Source: Microbispora corallina
GTDB lineage: Bacteria > Actinomycetota > Actinomycetes > Streptosporangiales > Streptosporangiaceae
Assembly: GCF_016863035.1 (NCBI RefSeq)
Contig: NZ_BOOC01000002.1
Span: 354,792-418,791, forward strand
Length of the DNA stretch: 64,000 nt
Direction: 5' to 3'
Shown here: piece by piece, positions 53,716-62,521 of the stretch
Layout: each line of letters opens with the position of its first letter
How positions within the stretch are numbered: position 1 is the stretch's first letter
The notes under the pieces: generated by a model
Database searches by the model: none
What the model was told of the DNA's origin: nothing
Seen by the model: the letters and a program-made list of their open reading frames with translations, nothing else
Made by a program: the position numbers and the translations under genes

Positions 53716-55176
53716 TCATCCCACCGGCTGGGGCTCGGACACCGGCTGCGCCGCGGGCCTCCTGCGCAGGACGAGCAGCGCCACGACGGCTGCGGCGACC
53801 GAGCATCCCGCCCCCACCAGCGAGCCGACCGACATGGCCGAGACGAACGCGTGGCGGCCGGCCGCCGCGATCCCGGGGTCGCCCAGGGCCAGCGCGCCGC
53901 TGATCGAGTCGCGCGCCACGGCGGGGGCCGACTGCGGCATCGACGCCGTGTAGGCGCCCGCGAGCACGCTGCCGAGCACGGCCACGCTGAGCGCCATGCC
54001 GACCTGCTGCACGGTGTCGTTGAGCGCCGACCCGACGCCCGCGTGCTCGGGCGGGACCGCGCCCATCAGCGTCGCGTACGCCGCCGGGCCGGCGAGGCCG
54101 CCGCCCACCCCCATGATCATGAGACTGGCGATGAGCGTGCCGTACCCGCCCGTGAGCGTGGACAGCAGGCCGAAGCCCGCCGCCATCACGAGCAGACCGG
54201 CGACGATCAGCGTGCGGTTGCTCACCTTCTTCCCGAGCGCCGCCCCGAGTCCGTTGAATACCATCGCGGCCGCGACGTACGGCAGCAGCGCCAGCCCGGC
54301 CTTGAGCGGCTCGTAGCCGAGCACGAACTGGAGGTACTGGGTGAGCGCGAGCATCAGCGCGCCCGCGCCGAACGACAGCAGCACGATCGACAGGCTGGAA
54401 CCGCTGAACGAGCGGTCGCGGAACAGGCCGAGCGGCAGCATCGGGTGCGCCGTCCTGCGCTCCCACAGCACGAAGGCGAGCAGGGCCACGACGGCCACGG
54501 CGACCACGAGCGGGTTGAGGTGACCGCCGGGTGCGGAGATGACCGCCCACACCAGCGTGCCCATGCCCACGATCGACAGAACGACGCCGACGGGGTCGAC
54601 CCCGCGCGGCGAGCCGTGCGTCTCCGGCATGAGGACGAACGCGGCGGCGATCGCCAGCGCCGCGATCGGCACGTTGAGCAGGAAGACCGATCCCCAGTAG
54701 TAGTGCTGGAGCAGGAACCCCCCGAGCGTCGGGCCCGCGATCACCCCGACCATGGCGACGGCGCTCCAGGCGGCGATCGCCTTGCGCCGCTCACCCTCGT
54801 CGAAGACGGTGATCAGGATCGACAGCGTCGAAGGCATCACGCACGAGCCGCCCACCCCCATGAGCGCGCGGGCGCCGATGAGCTGCCAGGGCTCGGTCGC
54901 CAGCATGGCGGCCAGCGACGCGCCGCCGAAGAACGCCAGGCCGATCACGAGCATCCGCCGCCTGCCGTACCGGTCGGACAGGCTCCCGGCGGTCAGCAGC
55001 AGGCCCGCGAAGACCAGCACGTACGCGTCGATGACCCACTGGACGTCGGACGGCGTCGCGCCGAGGTCCCGCATCAGCGACGGGATCGCGAGATTGAGCA
55101 CGGTGTTGTCGACGACCAGCGTGAGCAGGCTGAGGCAGAGGACGCCGAGGATCCACCATCGGCGGGGGTGCGACAT
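53716..55176 (-). CDS. DHA2 family MFS drug/proton antiporter
   Basis: A 486-residue membrane protein with about 14 predicted helices. WWILGVLCLSLLTLVVDNTV (TM1 with the DNTVLN motif of DHA2), SDRYGRRRMLVIGLAFF (motif A) and VGVIAGPTLGGFLLQHYYWG (motif C, G-P-xx-GG) identify the EmrB/QacA group of proton-driven multidrug exporters. ATG with GAGGTGAC upstream. The divergent TetR gene and three phased direct repeats between them indicate drug-inducible control. Confidence 0.93.
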   Translation of the reverse strand: MSHPRRWWILGVLCLSLLTLVVDNTVLNLAIPSLMRDLGATPSDVQWVIDAYVLVFAGLLLTAGSLSDRYGRRRMLVIGLAFFGGASLAAMLATEPWQLIGARALMGVGGSCVMPSTLSILITVFDEGERRKAIAAWSAVAMVGVIAGPTLGGFLLQHYYWGSVFLLNVPIAALAIAAAFVLMPETHGSPRGVDPVGVVLSIVGMGTLVWAVISAPGGHLNPLVVAVAVVALLAFVLWERRTAHPMLPLGLFRDRSFSGSSLSIVLLSFGAGALMLALTQYLQFVLGYEPLKAGLALLPYVAAAMVFNGLGAALGKKVSNRTLIVAGLLVMAAGFGLLSTLTGGYGTLIASLMIMGVGGGLAGPAAYATLMGAVPPEHAGVGSALNDTVQQVGMALSVAVLGSVLAGAYTASMPQSAPAVARDSISGALALGDPGIAAAGRHAFVSAMSVGSLVGAGCSVAAAVVALLVLRRRPAAQPVSEPQPVG

Positions 55177-55189
55177 AAGTCACCTCGAA

Positions 55190-55241
55190 CAGTGTGCGAG
55201 TAATAGGGAACACTGTACGACAGCCGTCGCACACCGTGCGA
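55190..55241. promoter_or_regulatory. Three direct repeats at 21-bp steps between MFS and TetR
   Basis: CAGTGTGCGA (55190), CACTGTACGA (55211) and CACCGTGCGA (55232) are spaced exactly 21 bp, two helical turns. The consensus is CA(G/C)(T/C)GT(G/A)CGA. The third is also within the inverted repeat TCGCAC-ACC-GTGCGA. Strong candidate for TetR binding. Confidence 0.75.
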
Positions 55242-55258
55242 GTGAATATTCTGAAGTG

Positions 55259-55978
55259 GTGCAGCCGAAGCCGTTCACCTCTGTCTGGACACGCGAGCGC
55301 AAGGGCCGGCGCGAGCAGGGCCTGAGCCGTGACCAGATCGTCAAGGCGGCTCTCGAACTGCTCGACGCGGAGGGCCTCGACGCGCTCAGCATGCGAAAGC
55401 TCGGCGCCCGGCTCGGCGCGGGCGCGACCAGCCTGTACTGGTACGTGGCCACGAAGGACGAGCTGCTGGAGCTCGTCATGGACGAGGTCTACGCCGTGGT
55501 CACGGTGCCCGAGGACGTGGACTGGCGCGAGGCGGCCAGGGTCTTCGCGTACGGCCTGCGCGGGGCCATCCTCGGCCACCCCTGGAGCGCGACGCTCGTC
55601 GGCGTCGTCCCCGCCCTCGGCCCGAACGCGCTGACGGCGGCCGACCGGCTGATGGGCGCCTTCGTCCGCGCCGGCTTCGACGGCATCGACGTCGACTACG
55701 CCATGACGGCCGTCGTCTCCTACACGCTGGGCTCGACGATCCCCGAGGTGGCCTGGACGAGCGCGGTCGCCGCGTCGGGCACGGACGTCTCCCGGCTGCA
55801 GGCGGAGGTCGGGCCGGTCGTGATGGAGCTGTCGGCCGACCGGCCGCACCTGCGTGAGCGCTACGCCGCGTACGTCGGCAAGGAGCTCGACCCCCTCGTC
55901 GCCCGCCGCCTCGCCTTCGAGTTCGGGCTGTCCGCCCTCCTCGACGGGCTCACCACGCGGATCACCCGGGGCCGCTGA
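55259..55978 (+). CDS. TetR regulator (TetR_C class) of the MFS exporter
   Basis: A 239-residue protein from GTG 55259 (GTG 55256 equally possible). HTH: LSRDQIVKAALELLDAEGLD and ALSMRKLGARLGAGATSLYW with YVATKDELLELVMDEVY; the long C-terminal domain with SYTLGSTIPEVAWTSAVAAS and FEFGLSALLDGLTTRI is that of classical TetR_C proteins binding tetracycline-like ligands. Very likely represses the divergent exporter through the three phased repeats. Confidence 0.9.
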   Translation: MQPKPFTSVWTRERKGRREQGLSRDQIVKAALELLDAEGLDALSMRKLGARLGAGATSLYWYVATKDELLELVMDEVYAVVTVPEDVDWREAARVFAYGLRGAILGHPWSATLVGVVPALGPNALTAADRLMGAFVRAGFDGIDVDYAMTAVVSYTLGSTIPEVAWTSAVAASGTDVSRLQAEVGPVVMELSADRPHLRERYAAYVGKELDPLVARRLAFEFGLSALLDGLTTRITRGR

Positions 55979-56052
55979 CCCGGACAAAAGGGGCCGCAGA
56001 GTGTCAGCTACTGCACGGTCGTCTTTACATAATGATCAGGTAGCCTCTCACC

Positions 56053-57663
56053 ATGCTGCCCACCGTCGCCGACGTGCTCGCGCTGGACGCCGTCCGCCGC
56101 GGCAACCCGCGCGTCGTCGCCGGGGGCGACCGGCTGGACACCCGCGTCCGCTGGGTCCACGTGGGCGAGGTGCACGACATCGCCCACCTGCTGCGCGGCG
56201 GCGAGCTCGTGCTCACCACGGGCGTGGCGCTGCCCGGGGAGCCCGACAAGCTGGCCGAGTGGATCTCCGACCTGGCCGCCGTCGGCGCCTCCGGGCTGAT
56301 CGTGGAGCTGGGCCGGCGGTTCGTCAGGGAGCTGCCCCGGGCGGTCGTCAAGGCGGCGGAGGAGCACGGCCTGCCCCTCGTCACCCTCGCCCGCGAGACG
56401 CCGTTCGTGCAGATCACCGAGTCGGTGCACGCGCGCATCATCGACATCCAGCTCCAGGAGCTGCGGGCGTCCGAGCAATTGCACGAGGTCTTCACCGAGC
56501 TGTCGGTCGAGGGCGCCTCCCCCGCCGAGGTGCTGAGCCAGGTGGCCCGGTTCTCCGGCCGCCCGGTGCTGCTGGAGAACCTGGCCCATCAGGTGCTCGC
56601 CTGCGACGCGGCCGGCGGCGACACCGGCACCGTGCTGGCCAACTGGGAGACCCGCTCCCGCTCGGTCTCGCCCGGAGAGCGGACCGCGTACGACGCCGCG
56701 GCGGGGTGGCTGGTGACCATGGTCGGCGCCCGCGGCCAGGACTGGGGGCGGCTGATCCTGCTGTGCGACGGCCCGCCCAGCCCCCGGGACATCGTGCTCG
56801 CCGAGCGCGCCGCCACCACGCTCGCCCTCAGCCGCCTGCTCGAACGCCATCAGGAGTCGCTGGAGCGGCAGGCGCACGGCACGATCATCACCGGCATCCT
56901 CACCCACGCCTATTCCGACCCCGACGAGGCGGCCGCCCGGGCCCGGGCCGTCGGGGTGCCGCTCACCGGCCGCAAGCTGATCAGCGCGGTCATCCGGCTC
57001 ACCGCGTCCGGCGGCACCGCCCTGGGCGAGCAGGCGAGGCTCGGCGAGCTGGCCGAGGCCACGGCCGCCGCCTGCCGGGACGCCCGGCTGCCCGCGCTCG
57101 TGGGCGCCCTCGACCAGAGCCGGGTCGGCATGCTGCTCCCGCTCCCGCCGCGCTCGGTCGCGGAGACGGCCCTCGGGGTGCTCGCCGACCGGCTGCGGGC
57201 GACGTTCCCCACGCCGTTCGTGCTGGCCGCCGGATCGGTCGTCGAGTCGATCAAGGATGTGCGGCGCAGCTTCATGGAGGCCGAGCAGGTCGCCGAGGTC
57301 GCGGTGCGCCAGCCCGACGGCCGGCCGTTCTACCGCCTGCCCGACCTGCGCCTGCGCGGCCTGCTCCACCTGCTGCGCGACGACGCCCGGCTGCAGACGT
57401 TCGCCGAGCGGGAGCTCGGCGCGCTGCTCGCGCACGACGCCCAGCGGCACGGCGACCTCACCCGGATCCTGCGGATCTACCTCGACGCGGGGAGGAACAA
57501 GGCCGTGGCAGCCCAGAAGGCCCACCTGTCCCGGCCCGCGTTCTACGACCGCCTGCGCCGGCTGGAGCGGATCCTCGACACCGACCTCGACGACGTCGAG
57601 TCGTGCCTGTCCCTGCACGTCGCGTTGCTGGCGCTGGAGACGTTCCGCCGCGACGCCCTGTGA
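56053..57663 (+). CDS. PucR family transcriptional regulator (second copy)
   Basis: A 536-residue PucR. N-terminal domain: MLPTVADVLALDAVRRGNPR, WVHVGEVHDIAHLLRGGELV, LTTGVALPG; C-terminal HTH_30: YLDAGRNKAVAAQKAHLSRP and AFYDRLRRLERILDTDLDDV. TAGCCT ends 6 bases before the ATG and no ribosome-binding site is seen. It is followed after 31 bases by the P1-family peptidase, probably co-transcribed, which is a plausible target. It may co-regulate the omega-amino-acid genes. Confidence 0.9.
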   Translation: MLPTVADVLALDAVRRGNPRVVAGGDRLDTRVRWVHVGEVHDIAHLLRGGELVLTTGVALPGEPDKLAEWISDLAAVGASGLIVELGRRFVRELPRAVVKAAEEHGLPLVTLARETPFVQITESVHARIIDIQLQELRASEQLHEVFTELSVEGASPAEVLSQVARFSGRPVLLENLAHQVLACDAAGGDTGTVLANWETRSRSVSPGERTAYDAAAGWLVTMVGARGQDWGRLILLCDGPPSPRDIVLAERAATTLALSRLLERHQESLERQAHGTIITGILTHAYSDPDEAAARARAVGVPLTGRKLISAVIRLTASGGTALGEQARLGELAEATAAACRDARLPALVGALDQSRVGMLLPLPPRSVAETALGVLADRLRATFPTPFVLAAGSVVESIKDVRRSFMEAEQVAEVAVRQPDGRPFYRLPDLRLRGLLHLLRDDARLQTFAERELGALLAHDAQRHGDLTRILRIYLDAGRNKAVAAQKAHLSRPAFYDRLRRLERILDTDLDDVESCLSLHVALLALETFRRDAL

Positions 57664-57694
57664 GCGCTGTCCGAGAACGAAAGGCGTTTCCCCC

Positions 57695-58768
57695 GTGAGA
57701 GCCCGCGACTTCGCCATCGTGGTCGGCACCGGAACCCCGGGGCCCCACAACGCGATCACCGACGTCCCCGGCGTCCGGGTCGGCCACACCACGCTGGTCG
57801 CAGGGACCGGCCCGCGGGTCGTCGGCCGGGGGCCGGTCCGCACGGGCGTGACCGTGATCCTCCCGCACGAGGGCTCCGCGTTCGACGAGCCGCTGTACGC
57901 CGGGGTGCACTGGCTCAACGGCAACGGCGAGATGACCGGCATGCCGTTCCTGCAGGAGTTCGGCCTGCTCGCCTCGCCCGTCGGGCTGACCAACACCGGG
58001 TCCGTCGGCGTCGTCCGCGACGCGTTCGTCGAGATCGAGGTCGGGTCGCTCGCCCGGGGACGTCAGGCCTGGTCGCTGCCCGTCGTCGCCGAGACCTGGG
58101 ACGGCCTGCTCAACGACATCGACGGACAGCACGTGACGGCCGCCCACGTCAAGGAGGCGTACCAGAGCGCCTCGGGCGGACCGGTCGCCGAGGGCGCGGT
58201 CGGCGGCGGGACCGGCATGATCTGCCACGGCTTCAAGGGCGGCATCGGGACCGCCTCCCGCGTGGTGGACGGGTACACGGTCGGCATGCTCGTGCAGGCC
58301 AACCACGGCCGCCGGGACCGGCTCACGGTGAACGGCGTGAACGTCGGCCGCTCCCTGCCCGCCTCCGGCCTGGCGAACGAGGAGGCCGGCTCGATCATCG
58401 GGATCGTCGCCACCGACGCGCCGCTGCTGCCGCACCAGTGCCGCAGGCTCGCCCAGCGGGCCGCTCTCGGCGTCGCCAGGACCGGGGGCGCCGGGGAGAA
58501 CTCCAGCGGCGACGGCTTCCTGTGCTTCTCCACCGGCAACCGGAACCTGCCCGCCAACGCGCTCGACGCGCGGGGGCCGCGCACGTTCCAGGTCACCGTC
58601 CTCGCCGACGACTACATCGACCCGCTCTTCTACGCCGTCGTCGAGGCGACGGAGGAGGCGATCGTCAACGCGCTCGTCGCGGCCGAGACGATGACCGGGG
58701 CGGACGATTTGACCGTTCCGGGGCTTGATGGGGCTTCGCTCGCGAAGATGCTGAACCCCGGAGCGTAG
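57695..58768 (+). CDS. P1 family aminopeptidase (DmpA/BapA-like)
   Basis: A 357-residue N-terminal-nucleophile hydrolase. VRARDFAIVVGTGTPGPHNA, ITDVPGVRVGHTTL and LTNTGSVGVVRDAFVE mark the alpha part; autocleavage is expected at Gly232-Ser233 (EAGSIIGIVATDAPLLPHQC), freeing Ser233 as nucleophile; GENSSGDGFLCFSTGN follows. Family members are D-/L-aminopeptidases or beta-peptidyl aminopeptidases that release N-terminal beta-alanine residues. With an omega-aminotransferase and mmsA nearby, beta-alanine release from beta-peptides is an attractive, unproven idea. GTG with AAAGG upstream; no signal peptide, so cytosolic. Confidence 0.9.
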   Translation: MRARDFAIVVGTGTPGPHNAITDVPGVRVGHTTLVAGTGPRVVGRGPVRTGVTVILPHEGSAFDEPLYAGVHWLNGNGEMTGMPFLQEFGLLASPVGLTNTGSVGVVRDAFVEIEVGSLARGRQAWSLPVVAETWDGLLNDIDGQHVTAAHVKEAYQSASGGPVAEGAVGGGTGMICHGFKGGIGTASRVVDGYTVGMLVQANHGRRDRLTVNGVNVGRSLPASGLANEEAGSIIGIVATDAPLLPHQCRRLAQRAALGVARTGGAGENSSGDGFLCFSTGNRNLPANALDARGPRTFQVTVLADDYIDPLFYAVVEATEEAIVNALVAAETMTGADDLTVPGLDGASLAKMLNPGA

Positions 58769-58854
58769 GTATGTCGTCCCCGGTGTAAGAGCTATGCCAC
58801 TGGCTACTTTCCGTGCACTTCCGTGTACGGACTGAATCGTGCTTCCCTCGGAGG

Positions 58855-59067
58855 GTGCAGACGACGAGCGAACCTCAAATCAGCCCGGCGATCGTGGTCC
58901 GGGCCCTGTCCGCCCGCTTCCCCAGGTGGACGATCTGGTGGGGACAGGCGACCTCACGCTACTGGGGCATGTCCCGCCGACGCGACGGGCTGCTCGTTCA
59001 CGTCGAGGCCCGGTCGGCTCAGGAGTTCGTCCGGAGGGCGAAGGAGATCGATGCGGGAAGGACCTGA
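58855..59067 (+). CDS. Small protein of unknown function
   Basis: About 70 residues with PAIVVRALSARFPRWTIWWG, QATSRYWGMSRRRDGLLVHV and EARSAQEFVRRAKEIDAG, a helix-strand-strand-helix pattern like the small proteins that sit beside XRE regulators in actinomycetes. The start is unclear: GTG 58855 lies too close to GGAGGG, and GTG 58813 has no ribosome-binding site. Two CCGTG(C/T)A copies precede it at 58811 and 58821. No neighbour suggests a job. Confidence 0.5.
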   Translation: MQTTSEPQISPAIVVRALSARFPRWTIWWGQATSRYWGMSRRRDGLLVHVEARSAQEFVRRAKEIDAGRT

Positions 59068-59208
59068 TCGCACCGTTTAGGCGCTGATGCGTGGTTCGTC
59101 ACCGGCAATTGCTACCGATTCCCTCGCTCTTTGCGCGTTTCGCCCATCTTCTCCCGTCATTCTCGCCACGATGGTCCCGCTGAGGATCACCACTGGGGAG
59201 AAGACCAC

Positions 59209-60675
59209 ATGAGACGCCGCCAGATCGTGGGAGCCGCCGCCGTCCTGGCCCTGACGACGACCGCCCTTCCGGCCCCGGCGCTCGCCGACCCCGTCACCGG
59301 GCTCCCGGCGACGTCCTTCCCCCTTGGAGCGCCGGGGATCCCGAAGTACACGTCCAAGACCCTCGCCCCCGGCGTCAGCTACTTCTCCGTCGGCCACGGC
59401 TCGTCGAAGGACGGGTACACCGTGAGCGTCGTGGTCGCCGGCAAGGACTACATGTCCGAGGCGGCCGCCCAGGAGCAGGCGGCCGCCGTGGAGGCCGCCG
59501 GCCTCACCCCCACGGTCGTCGCGTTCACCCGGCCCGCCGTGGCCGACTACCCCGCCGCCAACGGCTGGATGGTCCGGGTCGGCTCCTGGCCGCTGAGCGG
59601 CAAGGCCGACGCGGCCGAGGTCGTCAAACAGCTCAAGGACGCGGGCGTCTCGGCCAAGGTGGACTTCCAGGGCGACGACGGCTTCATCACGACCGGCCCC
59701 TGGAGGGTCAGGGTCATCGTGGTCGACCCCAAGGCGTTCCGCGGCTCGTTCCGCTCCTCCCTCGGCACGAGCGTCGCCAAGCGGGAGAAGGTGTCCGCCA
59801 TGGCCTCCTCCGCCAAGGCCATCGCGGCCGTCAACGGGGGGTTCTTCGACATCCACACGCTGCCGGCCTTCCGCGGCGACCCCACCGGCATCTCCGTGGT
59901 GGGCGGCAAGCTGCTCAGCGAGGCCGTGCCCGGCCGCGTCGGCCTCGTGCTCAAGGGCCGTACGGCACGGGTGACGGAGCTGTCGTCCACCGTCACGGCC
60001 AAGGCCTCCGACGGCGCCGCGACCGAGGTGACCGGCCTGAACCGGGTGCCCAAGCCCGACGAGCTCGTGATGTACACCGAGGAGCTCGGCCGGGCCACCC
60101 CCGCCGACGACGGCGTCGAGGCCGTGCTCGACGCGTCCGGCACCGTGACCGCCGTGCGCGACCCGGGCGCCGCCGTCGCCCGGGGCACCCGTGTGCTCCA
60201 CGGCGTGGGCGCCGCCGCCGACTGGCTCTGGCAGCACGCCGCCGAGGGGACCAGGGTCGCCGTGACGACCCGGGTCACCGACATGCGCACGAAGAAGGCC
60301 GTCCCGCTGACCCCGCAGACCAACATCATCGGCGGGGCCGTCGGCCTGGTCCGCGCCGGCCGGACCGCGATCACCCCCGGCCGCGACGGCATGGCGAACA
60401 CCAACATGATCCTCCGGCGCCACCCCCGCACGCTGGCCGGAGTCGCCAGGGACGGCAGGCTCATCATCGCCGTCGTCGACGGCCGCGCCCCCGGCAGCAC
60501 CGTCGGCGCCTCGTTCTTCGAGGCGGCCGCGCTGATGCGCTGGCTCGGCGCCCGCGACGCGATCAACCTGGACGGCGGCGGGTCCAGCACCATGGTGGTC
60601 GGCAAGAAGGTCGTCAACCACCCGTCCGACGGCGTCGAGCGCGGCGTGGGCGACGCCCTGCTGATCACGCCGTAA
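59209..60675 (+). CDS. Secreted phosphodiester glycosidase domain (NAGPA-like) protein with SPOR-like region
   Basis: A 488-residue exported protein. Signal peptide about 1-26 ends PALA. Residues 60-165 hold two beta-alpha-beta units (DGYTVSVVVAGKDYMSEAAA and NGWMVRVGSWPLSGKADAAE) like SPOR peptidoglycan-binding repeats. The C-terminal PF09992 domain has AAVNGGFFDIHTLPAFRGDP, VDGRAPGSTVGASFFEAAAL, DAINLDGGGSSTMVVGKKVV and GVERGVGDALLI. Mammalian NAGPA removes GlcNAc from phosphodiesters; bacterial relatives probably act on cell-wall phosphodiesters or exopolysaccharide. GGGGAGAAG precedes the ATG. Confidence 0.88.
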   Translation: MRRRQIVGAAAVLALTTTALPAPALADPVTGLPATSFPLGAPGIPKYTSKTLAPGVSYFSVGHGSSKDGYTVSVVVAGKDYMSEAAAQEQAAAVEAAGLTPTVVAFTRPAVADYPAANGWMVRVGSWPLSGKADAAEVVKQLKDAGVSAKVDFQGDDGFITTGPWRVRVIVVDPKAFRGSFRSSLGTSVAKREKVSAMASSAKAIAAVNGGFFDIHTLPAFRGDPTGISVVGGKLLSEAVPGRVGLVLKGRTARVTELSSTVTAKASDGAATEVTGLNRVPKPDELVMYTEELGRATPADDGVEAVLDASGTVTAVRDPGAAVARGTRVLHGVGAAADWLWQHAAEGTRVAVTTRVTDMRTKKAVPLTPQTNIIGGAVGLVRAGRTAITPGRDGMANTNMILRRHPRTLAGVARDGRLIIAVVDGRAPGSTVGASFFEAAALMRWLGARDAINLDGGGSSTMVVGKKVVNHPSDGVERGVGDALLITP

Positions 60676-60699
60676 CGGCCCGCTCCCGCGCGGGGCCGT
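60675..60699. terminator. Short hairpin between convergent genes
   Basis: ACGGCCC (60675-60681) pairs with GGGCCGT (60693-60699), loop 11. It overlaps the stop of the glycosidase gene and precedes the hydroxylase stop. Confidence 0.5.
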
Positions 60700-60706
60700 C
60701 GCCTCG

Positions 60707-61600
60707 TCAGGTGGTGGGGGCGTGAGAGGCGAGGCGCCGGACGGCGTCGTCGTCGCAGGTGTCCCAGAACTCGCCCACGACGTCTTCGAGCTGGTCGAAC
60801 GAGGCCGCCTCGAACAGCGTCTCCTGATACTTGGTGATGTCGTACGCCGTGGTGCCCATGTCGACCAGGTCGAGGGGCCGGATGTCCATCCCCCGGAACT
60901 CCTCGATCTCGCCGTACGAGCTGAGGATGCCGGCGCCGTACGCCCTGAGCTCGCCGTCCTCCCGCATCACGCCGAACTCCAGCGTGAACCAGAACACCTT
61001 GGACACGAACTCCAGGGCCTCGTCGGTCTCGACCCGACGGGCCGCCCGGCCAGCCGCGCGGTACAACTCCGCGAAACGCGGCGACGCCAGCGTGTTCGCG
61101 TGCCCGATCACCTCGTGGATGACGTCCGGCTCGGGCGTGTAGAACGGCACGGAGTGGTGCCGGATGTACTGCGTGGAATGGAACAGGCCGTCCGCCAGCA
61201 CCCCGTAGAACTCCCGCAGCGGCACCAGCCCGGCGGCCGGGAGGTAGCGGAAGCCGGTCAGCGGGTGCAGGAGGTCGCTGACCTCCTGCAACTGAGGAAT
61301 GCGGTCGGCGGGAAGGCCCAGCCGCGCCGCCGCGTCGAGGAACTCGCGTACCGCGTACTTCTCGTGCTTGACCGCGAGCTCCCTGGTGACGAGCGCCCAC
61401 ACGTGGTGCTCCTCGTCGGTGTACTCGGCCACGGGGATGGGGTCACCCGGCGTGTGGTTCAGCGCCAGCGCGGCGATCCCGTTGCGCCGCTCGCGGTACA
61501 CCGGGTCGGCGAACCCCGGGTGGCTCGTGGCCAGTTCCACGACGACGGACCCGTCATCCTTGGTCGCAACAGGGGCGAAGTATTGAGCTTCCTCAAACAT
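60707..61600 (-). CDS. Phenylalanine 4-monooxygenase
   Basis: A 297-residue biopterin-dependent aromatic amino-acid hydroxylase. The iron facial triad is His162 and His167 in DVIHEVIGHANTL plus Glu208 in VFWFTLEFGVM; FRYLPAAGLVPLREFYGVLA and HHSVPFYTPEPD are the substrate and pterin regions. It turns phenylalanine into tyrosine. Single catalytic domain, no ACT domain, as in bacterial PhhA. ATG 61600 is chosen; the longer frame needs TTG. Divergent Lrp/AsnC gene with nested inverted repeats between them is probably its regulator. No PhhB-type carbinolamine dehydratase is adjacent. Confidence 0.95.
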   Translation of the reverse strand: MFEEAQYFAPVATKDDGSVVVELATSHPGFADPVYRERRNGIAALALNHTPGDPIPVAEYTDEEHHVWALVTRELAVKHEKYAVREFLDAAARLGLPADRIPQLQEVSDLLHPLTGFRYLPAAGLVPLREFYGVLADGLFHSTQYIRHHSVPFYTPEPDVIHEVIGHANTLASPRFAELYRAAGRAARRVETDEALEFVSKVFWFTLEFGVMREDGELRAYGAGILSSYGEIEEFRGMDIRPLDLVDMGTTAYDITKYQETLFEAASFDQLEDVVGEFWDTCDDDAVRRLASHAPTT

Positions 61601-61617
61601 ATCCCCATATGACAGCA

Positions 61618-61680
61618 AGTCGCCGATTCACTGACAAGAGTGACCAGTTGGAGTGTGCGGATCGCACAATATCGGCGACT
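61618..61680. promoter_or_regulatory. Nested inverted repeats at the Lrp/phenylalanine hydroxylase promoter
   Basis: An outer perfect 10-bp pair, AGTCGCCGAT (61618-61627) and ATCGGCGACT (61671-61680), encloses a 15-bp palindrome TGTGCG-GAT-CGCACA (61654-61668). AsnC/Lrp octamers bind several such sites along wrapped DNA, so this is a good candidate target. Confidence 0.7.
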
Positions 61681-61731
61681 CTCAGGGGATTTGGCTGGCC
61701 GATTCGACCAGCACGGGCGTACCCTCTGCGC

Positions 61732-62205
61732 ATGCTCGATTCCCTCGACAGCCGGATGCTGATCACCATGCGGGCCAACCCGCGGATCGGGCTCACCGAA
61801 CTGGCCCGGCTCCTCGGAGTGGCCCGCGGCACCGTCCAGGCCCGGCTCGAGAAGCTCACCATGCGCGGCGTCATCACCGACTTCGGCCCCACCGTCGCCA
61901 CCGAGGAGATCGGCTACCCCATCCTCGCCTTCGCGTCCCTCCAGATCGCCCAGGGCCGGCTCACCGAGGCCGTCCAGACGCTCGCCGGCATCCCGGAGAT
62001 CCTCGAGGTGTACGGCACCAGCGGCCAGGCCGACCTCCTCTGCCGCGTCGTCGCCCGCAGCACACCCCACCTCCAGGAGATCATCGCCCGCGTCCTCGCC
62101 TCCCCCGCCGTGACCCGCACGGACACGACCATCGCCCTGTCCACCCAGATCCCCTTCCGCATCGACCCACTCCTCACCGCCGCCGTCGCCGATCCGAACG
62201 CCTGA
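61732..62205 (+). CDS. Lrp/AsnC family regulator
   Basis: A 157-residue protein: N-terminal HTH (LDSLDSRMLITMRANPRIGL, TELARLLGVARGTVQARLEK), then a RAM/ACT-like domain (YPILAFASLQIAQGRLTEAV, GIPEILEVYGTSGQADLLCR) that binds amino acids and oligomerises. TACCCT ends 6 bases before the ATG and there is no ribosome-binding site. An upstream in-frame ATG at 61609 would start within the operator region and is rejected. Phenylalanine or tyrosine as ligand is suggested by the divergent hydroxylase. Confidence 0.9.
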   Translation: MLDSLDSRMLITMRANPRIGLTELARLLGVARGTVQARLEKLTMRGVITDFGPTVATEEIGYPILAFASLQIAQGRLTEAVQTLAGIPEILEVYGTSGQADLLCRVVARSTPHLQEIIARVLASPAVTRTDTTIALSTQIPFRIDPLLTAAVADPNA

Positions 62206-62521
62206 CGTACGCGGATGTCGTTTGATTGGTCGTCATGCCGGCTGGGGGTGACGCTGCGAGGTGTTTGTTGTGCGGGGTGGTGGGGTGCGTGACGCTGCGC
62301 TCGGCTCGGAAGCGTGCGGGCCTCGCGAAGCCCGCTTCGCTGGGCCTTCGCTGCGGTCCGCGCTCCCAGCCGGACTCCGCTCCCACAACCCCTACCGCGA
62401 TCGCCCTCGGCGCATGGCTCCCTGACTGATTGCCCCGCCGATCCGTCCGGCATAGACGACTGCCGGCCCGTCATGGCCTCGGTTCACGGAGCCATACCGT
62501 CCAGTGCGGGGGCGGCCACCT
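62206..62521. other. Gene-free stretch with imperfect GC hairpins
   Basis: About 315 bases between the Lrp stop and the Rrf2 stop. It has imperfect hairpin-forming parts such as CTCGCGAAGCCCGCTTCGC around 62320-62345. Small open frames here lack ribosome-binding sites, motifs and coding bias. It probably contains terminators of the convergent genes; nothing else is supported. Confidence 0.5.

Noticed and set aside
62226..62429. Small plus-strand frame in the gap after the Lrp gene
   Set aside because: No ribosome-binding site, no motif, and overlaps hairpin-rich DNA.
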